The notes: generated from the letters alone by a model not told the origin. Shown: positions 21,741-34,820, numbered from the stretch's first letter. The stretch is DNA of 64,000 nucleotides from Tillandsia leiboldiana (GCA_029204045.2 CM055063.1:32040810-32104809); one strand, 5' to 3'. Numbers and translations are program-made.

Positions 21741-24700
21741 TGTGAGGACCTGGATCCCCACGACGAGATTACTGGTTCATCTACAGTTCCCGGAGGCCTA
21801 TGTGGCGTGTTGGTGGGATTTGTGCTCCAATTGGACATTAGTGTTGGGCTCAGTGTGTTAAATGGATCACGTGGGTGATCGGCGGACTCCGTCGGAGCTT
21901 CAGAAGTGGTTCGCGCGTCATGGATAGTAAAATTGGACCCAGCGCGAAGTTTGGATCAAGGAACATCTTCCCGGATGCCTTCGGCAATTTTTAGAGTTGG
22001 AATTTGGCAAATTGGACTGCGGATTTGGATTCAGCGCGCGAAAAAGATGAAAATGGACTATTCACTTGCTTTTTCCGGAGCCCGGGTGATTCGGCACGTT
22101 TTTCGAGGCAAGGGTACTGTTCCGGCACCGGCGGCGGCGGCGCGCGGCGGCCGGCAGCGGCGGAGCGCGGCGGAGCAGGCTCGGGCGGGTGCGCGGTCCA
22201 CCGCGGAGGCGTGCACCGGTCGCGAGCCACGTGGCGGTTCCCGGTTGGGCCGGCGCGGGGGCGCGGGTCCACGGGAAAAAGGCGCGGTGCATGGTGGACC
22301 GGAGGGTGACACGTGGCGGCTTATGATTTGACGGTGCTGTGGACCGGGTCCACGGTGTGGGTGTGGGTGGCCTCGGGGCGCGTGCCTGGCAGGGGGGCGC
22401 AGGCGGCGCTGACAGCGCGCACGTGGGCGTGGCAGCGACGCGTTGACTGGGTGTGTGCCACGTGTCGGCTGTGCAGTGAGCCACGTGTCGTGCAGTGGTC
22501 GGTCCAGAGTGCTGTCGCCTGTTTGGGCGGGCGACGTGGAGGCCCAGGAAAGTTTCGGGTTGCTACAGTGATCTTTCGGGCTGCTACAGTGCGCGCCCGA
22601 AAGTTCCCTGCGCCCGGAATTTGGGACATGTTCAGTATTTTTCGATTTGTTTCTGCAGCCTATATAAGCGATCCGAGCCTCCTTCTTCCCCCTTTTTTCA
22701 CCATTTCCGAGCCTCCTCTCGCCTGGGTGCCTTCAGCAAAGTTGATCCCCGAGTTTGGCTGCATCCTTCTGCAAAGTTTTGGGATTTTTGGTGGCACGCT
22801 TATCGAGGTTTCCATTTTTACGGCGCGGCGCGACGCTCGTCCTTTTGGGTTCCCCTTCGTCGCGTTTCGGTGCGCGATCTCCCCCGGCCTACTCCGACCA
22901 CCTTTTCGAGTGATTTCTTCGTCGCTGGATTCGCAACGGACAGATCTACGATCTTGGTATTTTCAGCTTTCCCTCATTTCGCGCTTTTCGAGGTGTTTGT
23001 TCGAGCTTACTGTGACCCCATTTCTGTGAAGGAGATTTGGACAGCGGCATGGTATTTCGGCGTTATCTCCGCAACCGGGCATCGTTTGACGACGTGCTTA
23101 TACACTTTTTTCATCTACTCGGCGCAAGGAATATCAGTATTTTTATTGGATTTTTCTGAGTTTTTCCCGAAGGTATATGTTCTTCCCCTTATCTGTAAAT
23201 GGGATTACAGTTATGTTGCTGTGTGGTTTTGCGCACCTGTACTGTGGAATTTGTAACTCGGCCTACGGGGCTCGGAATTGGACGTGCAGGTACTCGTTTC
23301 GAAGGTATCGACGCGAGGATTACTGTGGTATTTTTATTGGATTTTTCTGGGCACTTTCAGCAGGTGAATTAAGCACGGCTTTGGGACTGATTTTCTGACT
23401 GTGTATTCTTGGTTAATTTTGGGAATCAAAGTGTAATGTTGAGCCTTATTGATGTACTCAGGGGTGTTTGCAGTTGTTTGGAGCCAAGGCTTGCGCGACT
23501 TGTACCGAGGGTGTTATGTTGGCAGATTTTGGACCCTGGGCGTCTACCCACTTCACCGACTTCAGGTTTGCCTTGGTTTAAGCGCTTCAGGTGGGTAAGC
23601 TTATTATCAGTAATTGTTTAAGGCAATGAATATGTTGTGGCAAATATAAGCACACTTGTGGGGATGTCACCCCTCTATGACTGATGCATGCATGTTTAGG
23701 ATACATGGTTTATGTTGGTAAGTGGGTAAGCTTGTTAAGGATATTGGTATAAATGATTGCAAGAATAGTATTTATGAGGTATACTGAGGACTTGCATGAC
23801 TTGGACATCTATGTGATGATTAGTGTAAGCTTACCTAGGATAATGTTACCCTATGAGATTATGTAACATGCCATGTTAGCACATAGCCTTTCAGGTGGTT
23901 GGATTATGCTTTGGGGCAGGATTTCTTAGCTATGTGCGGATTTGTACTCTGAGGAGTTATTATGATCATTCTATTGATGAACCCTGAATTGTGGACAGGT
24001 CTAGTTTTGGGATTCCGGCATGTTGTTTATTCCTAAAGGAACTATTATTATGCTTTACCCCCCTTTATTTCCTTGAGGACATTTGCATGCTTGTATGGTC
24101 ATGTAGTTAGGCCATCTTTTACTGCTGCACTACTTATTGGAACTTGACTTAGGAGAAACCATGCTTTTCCTTTCTCCTTCTTGTTAGTCAGGTGGTCAGT
24201 GTTGCTCGGGTTCGAGCAGGGGTCTGGGTAGTGTAGTCGGGACTTTGCGCCTGGGACAGGTTGGATTAGTTGTGGGGCTTTGCGGCAACCGCGGATATTG
24301 GGCGGTTGACCGGATGCTTATCTATGCACCAGATTTGGGTATCGGTTTTCTCTAGTGGATGGAGTTTCCCACTTATCGTTTAGTTGCATCCGACTGAGGT
24401 CGGGTCTTTCTTTAGTGGTTGAGTTTTCCCACTTTGATCAGATGGTGATCAAGTCCTGCTATTCAGAGATACTTGTGACTGGGATACTTGTGACTTGTGA
24501 TATTGATGACAGGGATACTTTACTCGTGTGGGTCGCTCCCCTCGAGTGCCACTCCGGAGGTAGGCTTTTCGGACCCAGCCTTGTGTGTCGGTCTGATATT
24601 GATGTTGGGATGCGAGCCGCGCGGGCCGATCCCGCGGTTTCCAGCCTTGTGTGCAGATTCCGCTGATGTTGGGATGCGAGCCGTGCGGGCCGATCCCGCG

Positions 24701-25845
24701 GTTTCGAGCCTTGTGTGCAGATTCCGCTGAGCAGGCAATGCCAGTTTTACTGGTGGCACTTTGGATTGGGTTTATTACAGATATTTGCCTTATTGTTGAA
24801 CTCGTGTCAGGGGGACCGAGTGGGGTCTAGTAGCTATGTTTAGACCAGTACTAGTGTTGTTGGGATCCATTTGGGGACTGTGGTCCCGAGGTCTTTGTGA
24901 GTTGTTGACCGTTGTGCGGGAGGCTTGGTGATCTTGAGTTTATCCGTTCTGAGAGAGAGCGTGGATTCTGACTATAGCTTGCATGAGCCACTACTCGATA
25001 GCGAGTTAGTCCGTTTGGACACCCTACGTAATTCCTGCCTGTCAGCGGGAGGTGGTTGTAGGTGGGCACAGGTTTGACTGGACCAGATGTGGCAGTCAGC
25101 TCGATTGGGTCGATTTTGCACTTCATGTGCTAGTGGTTGCATACCACTGTTTGGTTCTCCCCTTTTAGCCTTTAGTTAGGGGCAGAGTAGCTGTTGAGAG
25201 TCTCCAGCTTACTCATTTCAGTCTTATGACTTGGGTTAGTTTTGTCTCTTGAGGACTTGGTGGGCAGACCGTCGGGTCTGGCGGTGGTACCCACTGAGAA
25301 CTCCCTTTTTGGTGTAGTTCTCACACCCTTTGGGGGTTCCCCCCCCCCCCCCCCCCCCCCCTTTTTCTCTCCTCTCCTTTGTTTTGCAGAGTCTTGCGGG
25401 TGTTGCCGTCTCTGTGGTTGCTGATCGGGGCGAGGGAGTCGCGAGCTTGATCCCTACCCGTCGTTGGAGAGTAGCGGTACCCTTCAGAGGAGATCATCAG
25501 TAGATTAGCTATTTCTTTTTCCTCTTTTGAGAGACTATTGTAGTGAGGATATTTTGTATTGAGAGACTGTACACTGTTGTATATTTTGGAGTTACCTCCC
25601 GGTTGGGTTTAGAGCTTGTACTTGAGGATATTGTATTATTATTATTTTGGGAGGCAGACAGTGTTGTTTTATTTCCAGTTGTACAGTGTTTGATTTTAGT
25701 TACAGCAGATTTTCATTTATAGCTCTGATATCTGTTTAGTTATAGTACTTTTCTTGCAGGTAGGACGCTTCGCCTATGCAGGTTGGCATAGGTGGCGGAT
25801 CTGTTTGGCGGGCCCGGGTCGCAGTTTCGACCCCGGGGCGTGACA
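21741..25845 (+). repeat. LARD LTR3
   Basis: A 4105-bp LTR with the family ends, two 64-bp tandem units (about 24596-24728) and a long C-tract of 23 at 25339-25361. The TATA box is at 22661-22668 with the same upstream G-box cluster. Confidence 0.92.
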
Positions 25846-28800
25846 GATTAGAGTGGTATCAGAGCCTAGGTTGTAGGTCATGGTGGACTTAGAAACCCTA
25901 GGCTTATGGTTTGACCCTTGGTTGACTTTGTGAGAGTCGTGATTTTGCGAGAGTCCTGATTGAGTTTTATACCTCTCCCAAGGGACGGGAGGAGTGATTG
26001 GCATGTTTATTCTCCTAAGTGATTATGTTGGCTGCAGACAACATAACGCTGTGGAACGGGTGACATGCTTTAGACTTTCGCTGGATTGGGTCGAGTGTTG
26101 TGGTGTGCTGTTTTGTTGTTTCGTCGTGGCGAGCGGTGTCTCCCCGACGTTGGGTTTTGACCCGTGTGCATCCTGTCATAGCAGTTGAGCTTGAGCAGTT
26201 GGTTTTGGGCCGGATACCCGGATTGAGGTCAGAGAACCCCGGACCCAGATGACAGGATTGTCAGAGGCTTGTCAGCGGCTGAAGGAGCAGCTGGTCTTGG
26301 TGACACCGTTGTCGGAGCACTGAGTAGCCCCCTTTGTGCCAATGTTTAGTGTCGAGGCACCGAGGCAGGGTGGATGGTTGACAGCTGGTGAGCTGTGGGA
26401 CATGATCGACCTTTTGAGCCATATTTGGCAGATGAACTACCCCGACTCGTAAGATTGAGTTTGGAGCCTTTGGAGGCAGAGTCGTGGTTGGTGGTGAGAG
26501 CCTCCCTGTGCTAGAGAGTTTTGTAGTTGTGGAACTACGCGCTCCAGATTTCGAGGGACGAGGCGCGTAGGATATTTGAGACTTGGGGGTGGATTGCGCC
26601 AGGACACATTTCTGTTATTTTGTCCCTCCATTGTAGATTTAGACGCCTCGTTGGAGCAGGCATTATGTATGGAGCGTGGCATTGCAGTTCCTTTGGATAG
26701 GGATCTGCCGCCAGAGGTGAGTTCTGGATTTTGGCACTTGGCGCCGGATGATGGAGGACCTTATTCGTCGCCTCAATGTGATCAGAGACAGAGGTCGTGC
26801 TTCCTAGTGATAGCCCTGAGTTTCAGGCAGATTGAGCGACAACCACTTGCTTTGAGCGGATGAATCTGTGCCGCCCGGTTGGAGGGCGCCACGGTAGTGG
26901 ATTGAGTGTCGCAGGTGGGATTTCACCACGGTAGTCGGAGTTAGAGCATGTTCCACTCTTACATGGGTTAGAGGCAGATTTGTTACCACGTGCACTAGAG
27001 GTACAGGTTCCTGTTGTTGTTATGCACGTGGAGGAGGCTTTTGGATCATGTCCAGTGCGGCCGAGACCGCGAGATACCGGCAGAATTATTGGAAATTATA
27101 GCAATTAGGTGTTTTGACCTTATGCTTAAGATTGTTGGGCACTATGCCACAGGATGTTCGACTGCGGCAAGAGAGGACTTTGATCTTCGGCAAGGCGGGC
27201 AATTGGAGGCTTGCTCGTTGAGGTTGTTAGAGCACTCTGGTTTTAGCGACAGGGTGAGAGGTGCTTACGGCGGCACCGGGACTCAGGGATATCGCTGTTG
27301 CCCGCGAGATCCCGTGTGTGATTTCACCTTGGTTGTTGGTAATGCCGCCGGTTAGGGAGATAGAGCTTGCGTTTGACGTGGTTCGAGGAACCGCGCCACC
27401 CTGGACAGCACCTCATTGGATATCGCCGGTAGAGCTGAGAGAGACCCGATGGCACTGTTGCAGGGTCCGATGGATCGAGGGGTCTGTTTGACCTAGTGCC
27501 ACGTCGTTGGTATACTGTGGTGATGCCACGTCATTGATACACGAATGTGAGGGTCCTTTTATGGTATCCAGGACCCTATGATGGAATTATACTCCGGCAG
27601 TTGGTGTATGATGCGAGTATCCACTTGGAGTTAGACAGCCGAGGACTTCGCCTAGATGGCGTTTTGGACACGGTGGTGGCATTATGAGTTGTTAGCGAGG
27701 CCCAATGGAATGACGAATGCCCTGTGGACTTCAAGATATGAGGGATTGTATGTCCCAGTTGTACTTGGACGGACTGGGAGTGGTGTTTTCCGATGATGTT
27801 TTGATTTACTCCCAGAGTGACTTAGAGCACGAGGAGCACTTTGTGGATGTGCTACCTTGCCCGTGTGGATGAAGTGGTATGCCAAGTTATTGAGGTACAA
27901 GTGGTAGCTGTAGAAGCATACCTTCTTGGGTCGCTTTGTTCGAGCCGTAGGGGCGGCGGTGGAACCCGACCTAATGGATGTTATTCAAGTTGATTGAGAC
28001 CAACTTTCATTTTTGAGGTGAGGAGCTTCTAGACTTGGCGGTGCCGAGAGAGCATGGCCAATGGATAATGTGTCTGATATTAGCGCCAATGCTAGTGTTT
28101 CCTGTGTTGGGTGATGGAATTGTGTGATTTAGTGATGCCTCCCATTTTGGCGGTAGAGTTACCGTGGGTGGATCTTCGGTCCACACTTCATTAGTCCAAC
28201 CCTATGAGTGTTATGGCAGGCAGCTTGGATTCCATAGTTGAGCCTTTCTGTACGTCCTTTATTTCCAGCTTGGATTGATATACCTGGGCGTAGGCCATGC
28301 CTGCTTGGCTATCAGTTCTGATTACTCAGCATCTTGAGTGGGATTTTCGCGGATTGTCGTTGCTGGTTTGGGATTTTTGACCGCGAGTTTGGGCATCCGC
28401 ATTATGATCGCCTTTCGAGCCAGTTTCCAATCCCGTTCACTGACGGTTTGGTCCCCGTCAAGGCATCCTTTCGACCCGTGGGTCTGTCGGGGTTTTGTTG
28501 GCCTGTTGAGTGGCCAACCGTGGCATGAGATTGTGTCTCTGGAGGATCCCTTTTGAGGGTAGCTCGTGGTTGAGTATGCCACTCGGGTGATTTTGGATCG
28601 GAAGTAACCGAGTGAAGACCCCAGCTTATTGGATCCTTTTCCTCATAGGATGAATCAGTGGGTATACTTCGGGTGGTCCTGGTGGAGTAGACACCAGGAG
28701 GTGGTTTGGTGCGTGCTGCACTGATGATTATTCTGTTTCCCCCGGCTCTTGATGGGGCCTCTGTGTTGTTTCACGTCTCAGCTCAGGAGTGATTTGCCCT

Positions 28801-29073
28801 TGGATCCCTAGCCCGTGATTGACTTGCCCCTTTTGAGATCTGTGATTGTTGGAGTACGAGGGACGCCCGTTGCGATTTCTGGCTCGAGAGATGAGAAAAT
28901 CGCGTGTCGGGCCATGCCGTACTTGTTGTTGTTGTTGTTGGGGAGTAATCACGGGGAGTGAGTGATGTTTTGGGAGCTGGAGGCGTTATTGATGGATACC
29001 TAACCGTGATATGTGGGACCCTTGAGGGATTTGAGCTAGTTTCGAGGACGAAACTTTCCTTAGTGGGGGAGGA
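25846..29073 (+). mobile_element. LARD internal region C
   Basis: 3228 bp between LTR3 and LTR4, with primer site TGGTATCAGAGC (25854-25865) and polypurine tract up to 29073. It carries the same decayed pol as A and B, including the RT-like DDVLIYSQSDLEHEEH stretch near 27800. No frame long enough to encode a working Gag or Pol was found on either strand. Confidence 0.85.
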
Positions 29074-32000
29074 TGTGAGGACCTGGATCCCCACGACGAG
29101 ATTACTGGTTCATCTACAGTTCCCGGAGGCCTATGTGGCGTGTTGGTGGGATTTGTGCTCCAATTGGACATTAGTGTTGGGCTCAGTGTGTTAAATGGAT
29201 CACGTGGGTGATCGGCGGACTCCGTCGGAGCTTCAGAAGTGGTTTCGCGCGTCATGGATAGTAAAATTGGACCCAGCGCGAAGTTTGGATCAAGGAACAT
29301 CTTCCCGGATGCCTTCGGCAATTTTTAGAGTTGGAATTTGGCAAATTGGACTGCGGATTTGGATTCAGCGCGCGAAAACGATGAAAATGGACTATTCACT
29401 TGCTTTTTCCGGAGCCCGGGTGATTCGGCATGTTTTTCGAGGCAAGGGTACTGTTCCGGCACCGGCGGCGGCGGCGCGCGGCGGCCGGCAGCGGCGGAGC
29501 GCGGCGGAGCAGGCTCGGGCGGGTGCGCGGTCCACCGCGGAGGCGTGCACCGGTCGCGGGCCACGTGGCGGTTCCCGGTTGGGCCGGCGCGGGGGCGCGG
29601 TCCACCGGAAAAGGCGCGGTGCATGGTGGACCGGAGGGTGACACGTGGCGGCTTATGATTTGACGGTGCTGTGGACCGGGTCCACGGTGTGGGTGTGGGT
29701 GGCCTCGGGGCGCGTGCCTGGCAGGGGGGCGCAGGCGGCGCTGACAGCGCGCACGTGGGCGTGGCAGCGACGCGTTGACTGGGTGCGTGCCACGTGTCGG
29801 CTGTGCAGTGAGCCACGTGTCGTGCAGTGGTCGGTCCGGAGTGCTGTCGCCTGTTTGGGGCGGGCGACGTGGAGGCCCAGGAAAGTTTCGGGCTGCTACA
29901 GTGATCTTTCGGGCTGCTACAGTGCGCGCCCGAAAGTTCCCTGCGCCCGGAATTTGGGACATGTTCGGTATTTTTCGATTTGTTTCTGCAGCCTATATAA
30001 GCGATCCGAGCCTCCTTCTTCCCCCTTTTTTCGCCATTTCCGAGCCTCCTCTCGCCTGGGTGCCTTCAGCAAAGTTGATCCCCGAGTTTGGCTGCATCCT
30101 TCTGCAAAGTTTTGGGATTTTTGGTGGCACGCTTATCGAGGTTTCCATTTTTACGGCGCGGCGCGACGCTCGTCCTTTTGGGTTCCCCTTCGTCGCGTTT
30201 CGGTGCGCGAGCTCCCCCGGCCTACTCCGACCACCTTTTCGAGTGATTTCTTCGCCGCTGGATTCGCAACGGACAGATCTACGATCTTGGTATTTTCAGC
30301 TTTCCCTCATTTCGCGCTTTTCGAGGTGTTTGTTCGAGCTTACTGTGACCCCATTTCTGTGAAGGAGATTTGGACAGCGGCATGGTATTTCGGCGTTATC
30401 TCCGCAACCGGGCATCGTTTGACGACGTGCTTATACACTTTTTTCATCTACTCGGCGCAAGGAATATCAGTATTTTTATTGGATTTTTCTGAGTTTTTCC
30501 CGAAGGTATATGTTCTTCCCCTTATCTGTAAATGGGATTACAGTTATGTTGCTGTGTGGTTTTGCGCACCTGTACTGTGGAATTTGTAACTCAGCCTACG
30601 GGGCTCGGAATTGGACGTGCAGGTACTCGTTTCGAAGGTATCGACGCGAGGATTACTGTGGTATTTTTATTGGATTTTTCTGGGCACTTTCAGCAGGTGA
30701 ATTAAGCACGGCTTTGGGACTGATTTTCTGACTGTGTATTCTTGGTTAATTTTGGGAATCAAAGTGTAATGTTGAGCCTTATTGATGTACTCAGGGGTGT
30801 TTGCAGTTGTTTGGAGCCAAGGCTTGCGCGACTTGTACCGAGGGTGTTATGTTGGCAGATTTTGGACCCTGGGCGTCTACCCACTTCACCGACTTCAGGT
30901 TTGCCTTGGTTTAAGCGCTTCAGGTGGGTAAGCTTATTATCAGTAATTGTTTAAGGCAATGAATATGTTGTGGCAAATATAAGCACACTTGTGGGGATGT
31001 CACCCCTCTATGACTGATGCATGCATGTTTAGGATACATGGTTTATGTTGGTAAGTGGGTAAGCTTGTTAAGGATATTGGTATAAATGATTGCAAGAATA
31101 GTATTTATGAGGTATACTGAGGACTTGCATGACTTGGACATCTATGTGATGATTAGTGTAAGCTTACCTAGGATAATGTTACCCTATGAGATTATGTAAC
31201 ATGCCATGTTAGCACATAGCCTTTCAGGTGGTTGGATTATGCTTTGGGGCAGGATTTCTTAGCTATGTGCGGATTTGTACTCTGAGGAGTTATTATGATC
31301 ATTCTATTGATGAACCCTGAATTGTGGACAGGTCTAGTTTTGGGATTCCGGCATGTTGTTTATTCCTAAAGGAACTATTATTATGCTTTACCCCCCTTTA
31401 TTTCCTTGAGGACATTTGCATGCTTGTATGGTCATGTAGTTAGGCCATCTTTTACTGCTGCACTACTTATTGGAACTTGACTTAGGAGAAACCATGCTTT
31501 TCCTTTCTCCTTCTTGTTAGTCAGGTGGTCAGTGTTACTCGGGTTCGAGCAGGGGTCTGGGTAGTGTAGTCGGGACTTTGCGCCTGGGACAGGTTGGATT
31601 AGTTGTGGGGCTTTGCGGCAACCGCGGATATTGGGCGGTTGACCGGATGCTTATCTATGCACCAGATTTGGGTATCGGTTTTCTCTAGTGGATGGAGTTT
31701 CCCACTTATCGTTTAGTTGCATCCGACTGAGGTCGGGTCTTTCTTTAGTGGTTGAGTTTTCCCACTTTGATCAGATGGTGATCAAGTCCTGCTATTCAAA
31801 GATACTTGTGACTGGGATACTTGTGACTTGTGATATTGATGACAGGGATACTTTACTCGTGTGGGTCGCTCCCCTCGAGTGCCACTCCGGAGGTAGGCTT
31901 TTCGGACCCAGCCTTGTGTGTCGGTCTGATATTGATGTTGGGATGCGAGCCGCGCGGGCCGATCCCGCGGTTTCCAGCCTTGTGTGCAGATTCCGCTGAT

Positions 32001-33561
32001 GTTGGGATGCGAGCCGTGCGGGCCGATCCCGCGGTTTCGAGCCTTGTGTGCAGATTCCGCTGATGTTGGGATGCGAGCCGTGCTGGCCGATCCCGCGGTT
32101 TCGAGCCTTGTGTGCAGATTCCGCTGATGTTGGGATGCGAGCCGTGCGGGCCGATCCCGCGGTTTCGAGCCTTGTGTGCAGATTCCGCTGATGTTGGGAT
32201 GCGAGCCGTGCGGGCCGATCCCGCGGTTTCGGACCCAGCCTTGTGTGTCGGTCTGATATTGATGTTGGGATGCGAGCCGCGCGGGCCGATCCCGCGGTTT
32301 CCAGCCTTGTGTGCAGATTCCGCTGATGTTGGGATGCGAGCCGTGCGGGCCGATCCCGCGGTTTCCAGCCTTGTGTGCAGATTCCGCTGATGTTGGGATG
32401 CGAGCCGTGCGGGCCGATCCCGCGGTTTCGAGCCTTGTGAGCAGATTCCGCTGAGCAGGCAATGCCAGTTTTACTGGTGGCACTTTGGATTGGGTTTATT
32501 ACAGATATTTGCCTTATTGTTGAACTCGTGTCAGGGGGACCGAGTGGGGTCTAGTAGCTATGTTTAGACCAGTACTAGTGTTGTTGGGATCCATTTGGGG
32601 ACTGTGGTCCCGAGGTCTTTGTGAGTTGTTGACCGTTGTGCGGGAGGCTTGGTGATCTTGAGTTTATCCGTTCTGAGAGAGAGCGTGGATTCTGACTATA
32701 GCTTGCATGAGCCACTACTCGATAGCGAGTTAGTCCGTTTGGACACCCTACGTAATTCCTGCCTGTCAGCGGGAGGTGGTTGTAGGTGGGCACAGGTTTG
32801 ACTGGACCAGATGTGGCAGTCAGCTCGATTGGGTCGATTTTGCACTTCATGTGCTAGTGGTTGCATACCACTGTTTGGTTCTCCCCTTTTAGCCTTTAGT
32901 TAGGGGCAGAGTAGCTGTTGAGAGTCTCCAGCTTACTCATTTCAGTCTTATGACTTGGGTTAGTTTTTGTCTCTTGAGGACTTGGTGGGCAGACCGTCGG
33001 GTCTGGCGGTGGTACCCACTGAGAACTCCCTTTTTGGTGTAGTTCTCACACCCTTTGGGGGTTTCCCCCCCCCCCCTTTTTTCTCTCCTCTCCTTTGTTT
33101 TGCAGAGTCTTGCGGGTGTTGCCGTCTCTGTGGTTGCTGATCGGGGCGAGGGAGTCGCGAGCTTGATCCCTACCCGTCGTTGGAGAGTAGCGGTACCCTT
33201 CAGAGGAGATCATCAGTAGATTAGCTGTTTCTTTTTCCTCTTTTGAGAGACTATTGTAGTGAGGATATTTTGTATTGAGAGACTGTACACTGTTGTATAT
33301 TTTGGAGTTACCTCCCGGTTGGGTTTAGAGCTTGTACTTGAGGATATTGTATTATTATTATTTTGGGAGGCAGACAGTGTTGTTTTATTTCCAGTTGTAC
33401 AGTGATTGATTTTAGTTACAGCAGATTTTCATTTATAGCTCTGATATCTGTTTAGTTATAGTACTTTTCTTGCAGGTAGGACGCTTCGCCTATGCAGGTT
33501 GGCATAGGTGGCGGATCTGTTTGGCGGGCCCGGGTCGCAGTTTCGACCCCGGGGCGTGACA
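29074..33561 (+). repeat. LARD LTR4 with expanded 64-bp array
   Basis: 4488 bp, 383 bp longer than LTR3 because the 64-bp tandem repeat has grown from two to eight units. TATA box at 29994-30001. The C-tract at 33065-33076 is 12 long. It ends GGGGCGTGACA at 33561, followed by the right CAGTG duplication. Confidence 0.92.
31933..32451 (+). repeat. Eight-unit 64-bp minisatellite in LTR4
   Basis: Units start at 31933, 31997, 32061, 32125, 32189, 32260, 32324 and 32388. Each begins TGATGTTGGGATGCGAGCCG and contains the dyad CGCGGGCCGATCCCGCG, which can fold into a short GC hairpin (one unit has a CGTGCTGG change). Unit 5 is followed by a copy of the sequence that normally flanks unit 1, so the array grew by at least one duplication spanning the flank. 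LTR1, LTR2 and LTR3 have two units each. Confidence 0.92.
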
Positions 33562-33566
33562 CAGTG
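33562..33566. other. Right target-site duplication of the LARD composite (CAGTG)
   Basis: Second CAGTG directly after LTR4; Z sequence resumes at 33567 (TGTTGAATTG). Confidence 0.9.
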
Positions 33567-33779
33567 TGTTGAATTGATCCCGAGTGCAGTCGGAGGCATC
33601 CGTTGAAATTTTAGAATTGGTTTTGCACGAAATGGACATCGAATTTGGATTCAGCGCGGAAAAACGATGGAAATCGACTACTTGAATGTATTTTTCTGAG
33701 TCCGGACACCCAAAAACGGACACCCGGAAGTTTTCAGTGTTTTCGGGTGCACGGTGGACCGGTGGACCAAGGGGTGTGC

Positions 33780-34382
33780 CACGTGGCGGCTTTCTAGTGG
33801 TGTCGTACGCCACGTGGTGGAGCTGGAGAAGCGGCGCAGTGGGCTCGGCCTACGGGAGCGAGCGCGGGCAGGTGCGCTTGCCGGGCAGGCGCGCGGGCAG
33901 GGTGCGCGGGCTGGCGCGGTGTTCAGTGTTGGCTGTCCCACGTGGCAGCTCCCTATTGGGCGCGCTGGGGACACGTGGCGGCTTCGGGTTCGGCGGGTGC
34001 ATCGGGTGCGTGCACCGGGCGCAGCGAGTGGAGGCGGTAACACGTGGCGTGTAGGGATTGGTCGGTCAACACACGCGGGTCAGCGCGTGTTTCACGCCGG
34101 GCGCGGCGCACGGTGGACCGCCTCGGGCCACGTGTCGCCCGCACATTGGCGGGCGCAGTGACCCGGCGGATCCGGCGTGAGCCGCGGTCCACGCTTCCCG
34201 CCGTGGACTGCGTCGCCACGGGGCGCGCCGCGATTGGCGGCCGCGCGGGGCGTGGACCGGGTGATGTGGCGCGCCCAGGGATTTTCGAGCGCGCACAGTA
34301 ACGGGCCGTGGGCCGGATTCGGGCGCCCGAATCCGGCGCCCGAATCCGGATCCGCATGTGTGTGTGGCTTGGGCTATAAATA
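33780..34382 (+). promoter_or_regulatory. LTR Z promoter: G-box cluster and TATA box
   Basis: Six CACGTG cores at 33780, 33811, 33939, 33972, 34041 and 34129, mostly CCACGTGG or ACACGTGG, followed by TATAAATA at 34375-34382. In the duplicate copy the cores are at 53988, 54019, 54147, 54180, 54249 and 54337, with the TATA at 54583-54590. The layout matches that of the LARD LTR although the surrounding sequence is diverged. Confidence 0.65.
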
Positions 34383-34820
34383 GGCCCCCTTAGCTGTTTT
34401 TTCTCCTTTTCTAGGCTTCTTATGTGGTGACCCGGATCTCTGCAGGGCTTCTACAGTGTGACCAACAGCTTCTGGAGGCCTATATGGCCTGTCGACGGTG
34501 TTTGTGCACCAACTGGACATAAGTGATGTACTCAGGGCTTAAAATAGATCACGTGGGTAATCGGAGGCCCCGTCGAATATTTAGAAGTGGTTTCACGCGA
34601 ATCGGACATCAGAATTGGACTCAGCGCGAAATTTGGGTTAAGAATACTTATCTGGATGCCTTCGACAAATTTTGGAAATGGAATTTGGCAAAACGGACAG
34701 CGGATTTGGATTCAATGTGGCACCTCCGGAATTTGGATTAGTCATATATATAAATGATATAATAGGACTAAATCTCTTAACCCGGCTATAGCATTTTGGG
34801 TGGTAGCAAGACCCAAGAGG

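Larger units (their letters stand above)
3595..33561 (+). mobile_element. LARD-like non-autonomous LTR retrotransposon composite (4 LTRs, 3 internals)
   Basis: Order: LTR1 (3595-7689), internal A (7690-10920), LTR2 (10921-15011), minus-strand copia fragment (15012-19475), 10-N gap, internal B (19486-21740), LTR3 (21741-25845), internal C (25846-29073), LTR4 (29074-33561). The outer ends are flanked by the 5-bp duplication CAGTG (3590-3594 and 33562-33566), and the empty site is preserved at 53770-53774. LTRs of about 4.1 kb with a 3.2-kb internal lacking any usable gag or pol frame match the class called large retrotransposon derivatives (LARDs), which rely on proteins from other elements. 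The primer site (TGGTATCAGAGC) and polypurine tract are kept. The simplest origin is one insertion followed by unequal LTR recombination, but the middle (LTR2, copia, gap) may include a misjoin. Confidence 0.8.

Noticed and set aside
31933..32451. A CRISPR-like or satellite array
   Set aside because: Units are contiguous without unique spacers and lie inside a plant LTR; it is a local minisatellite expansion.
32061..32483. A 233-codon minus-strand frame across the 64-bp repeats (31782-32483)
   Set aside because: 64 is not a multiple of 3, so the frame rotates through the repeat; the apparent protein is simply the repeat translated.
33567..34422. Treating this stretch as an independent element
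   Set aside because: It aligns with the U3 part of the LARD LTR and is continuous with 35293-37759 once the TCTTA-flanked block is removed, so it is part of LTR Z.
34716..34720. TTCAA as a Cassandra target duplication
   Set aside because: The right flank is TCTTA, not TTCAA; TCTTA matches the left flank of the larger fused block instead.
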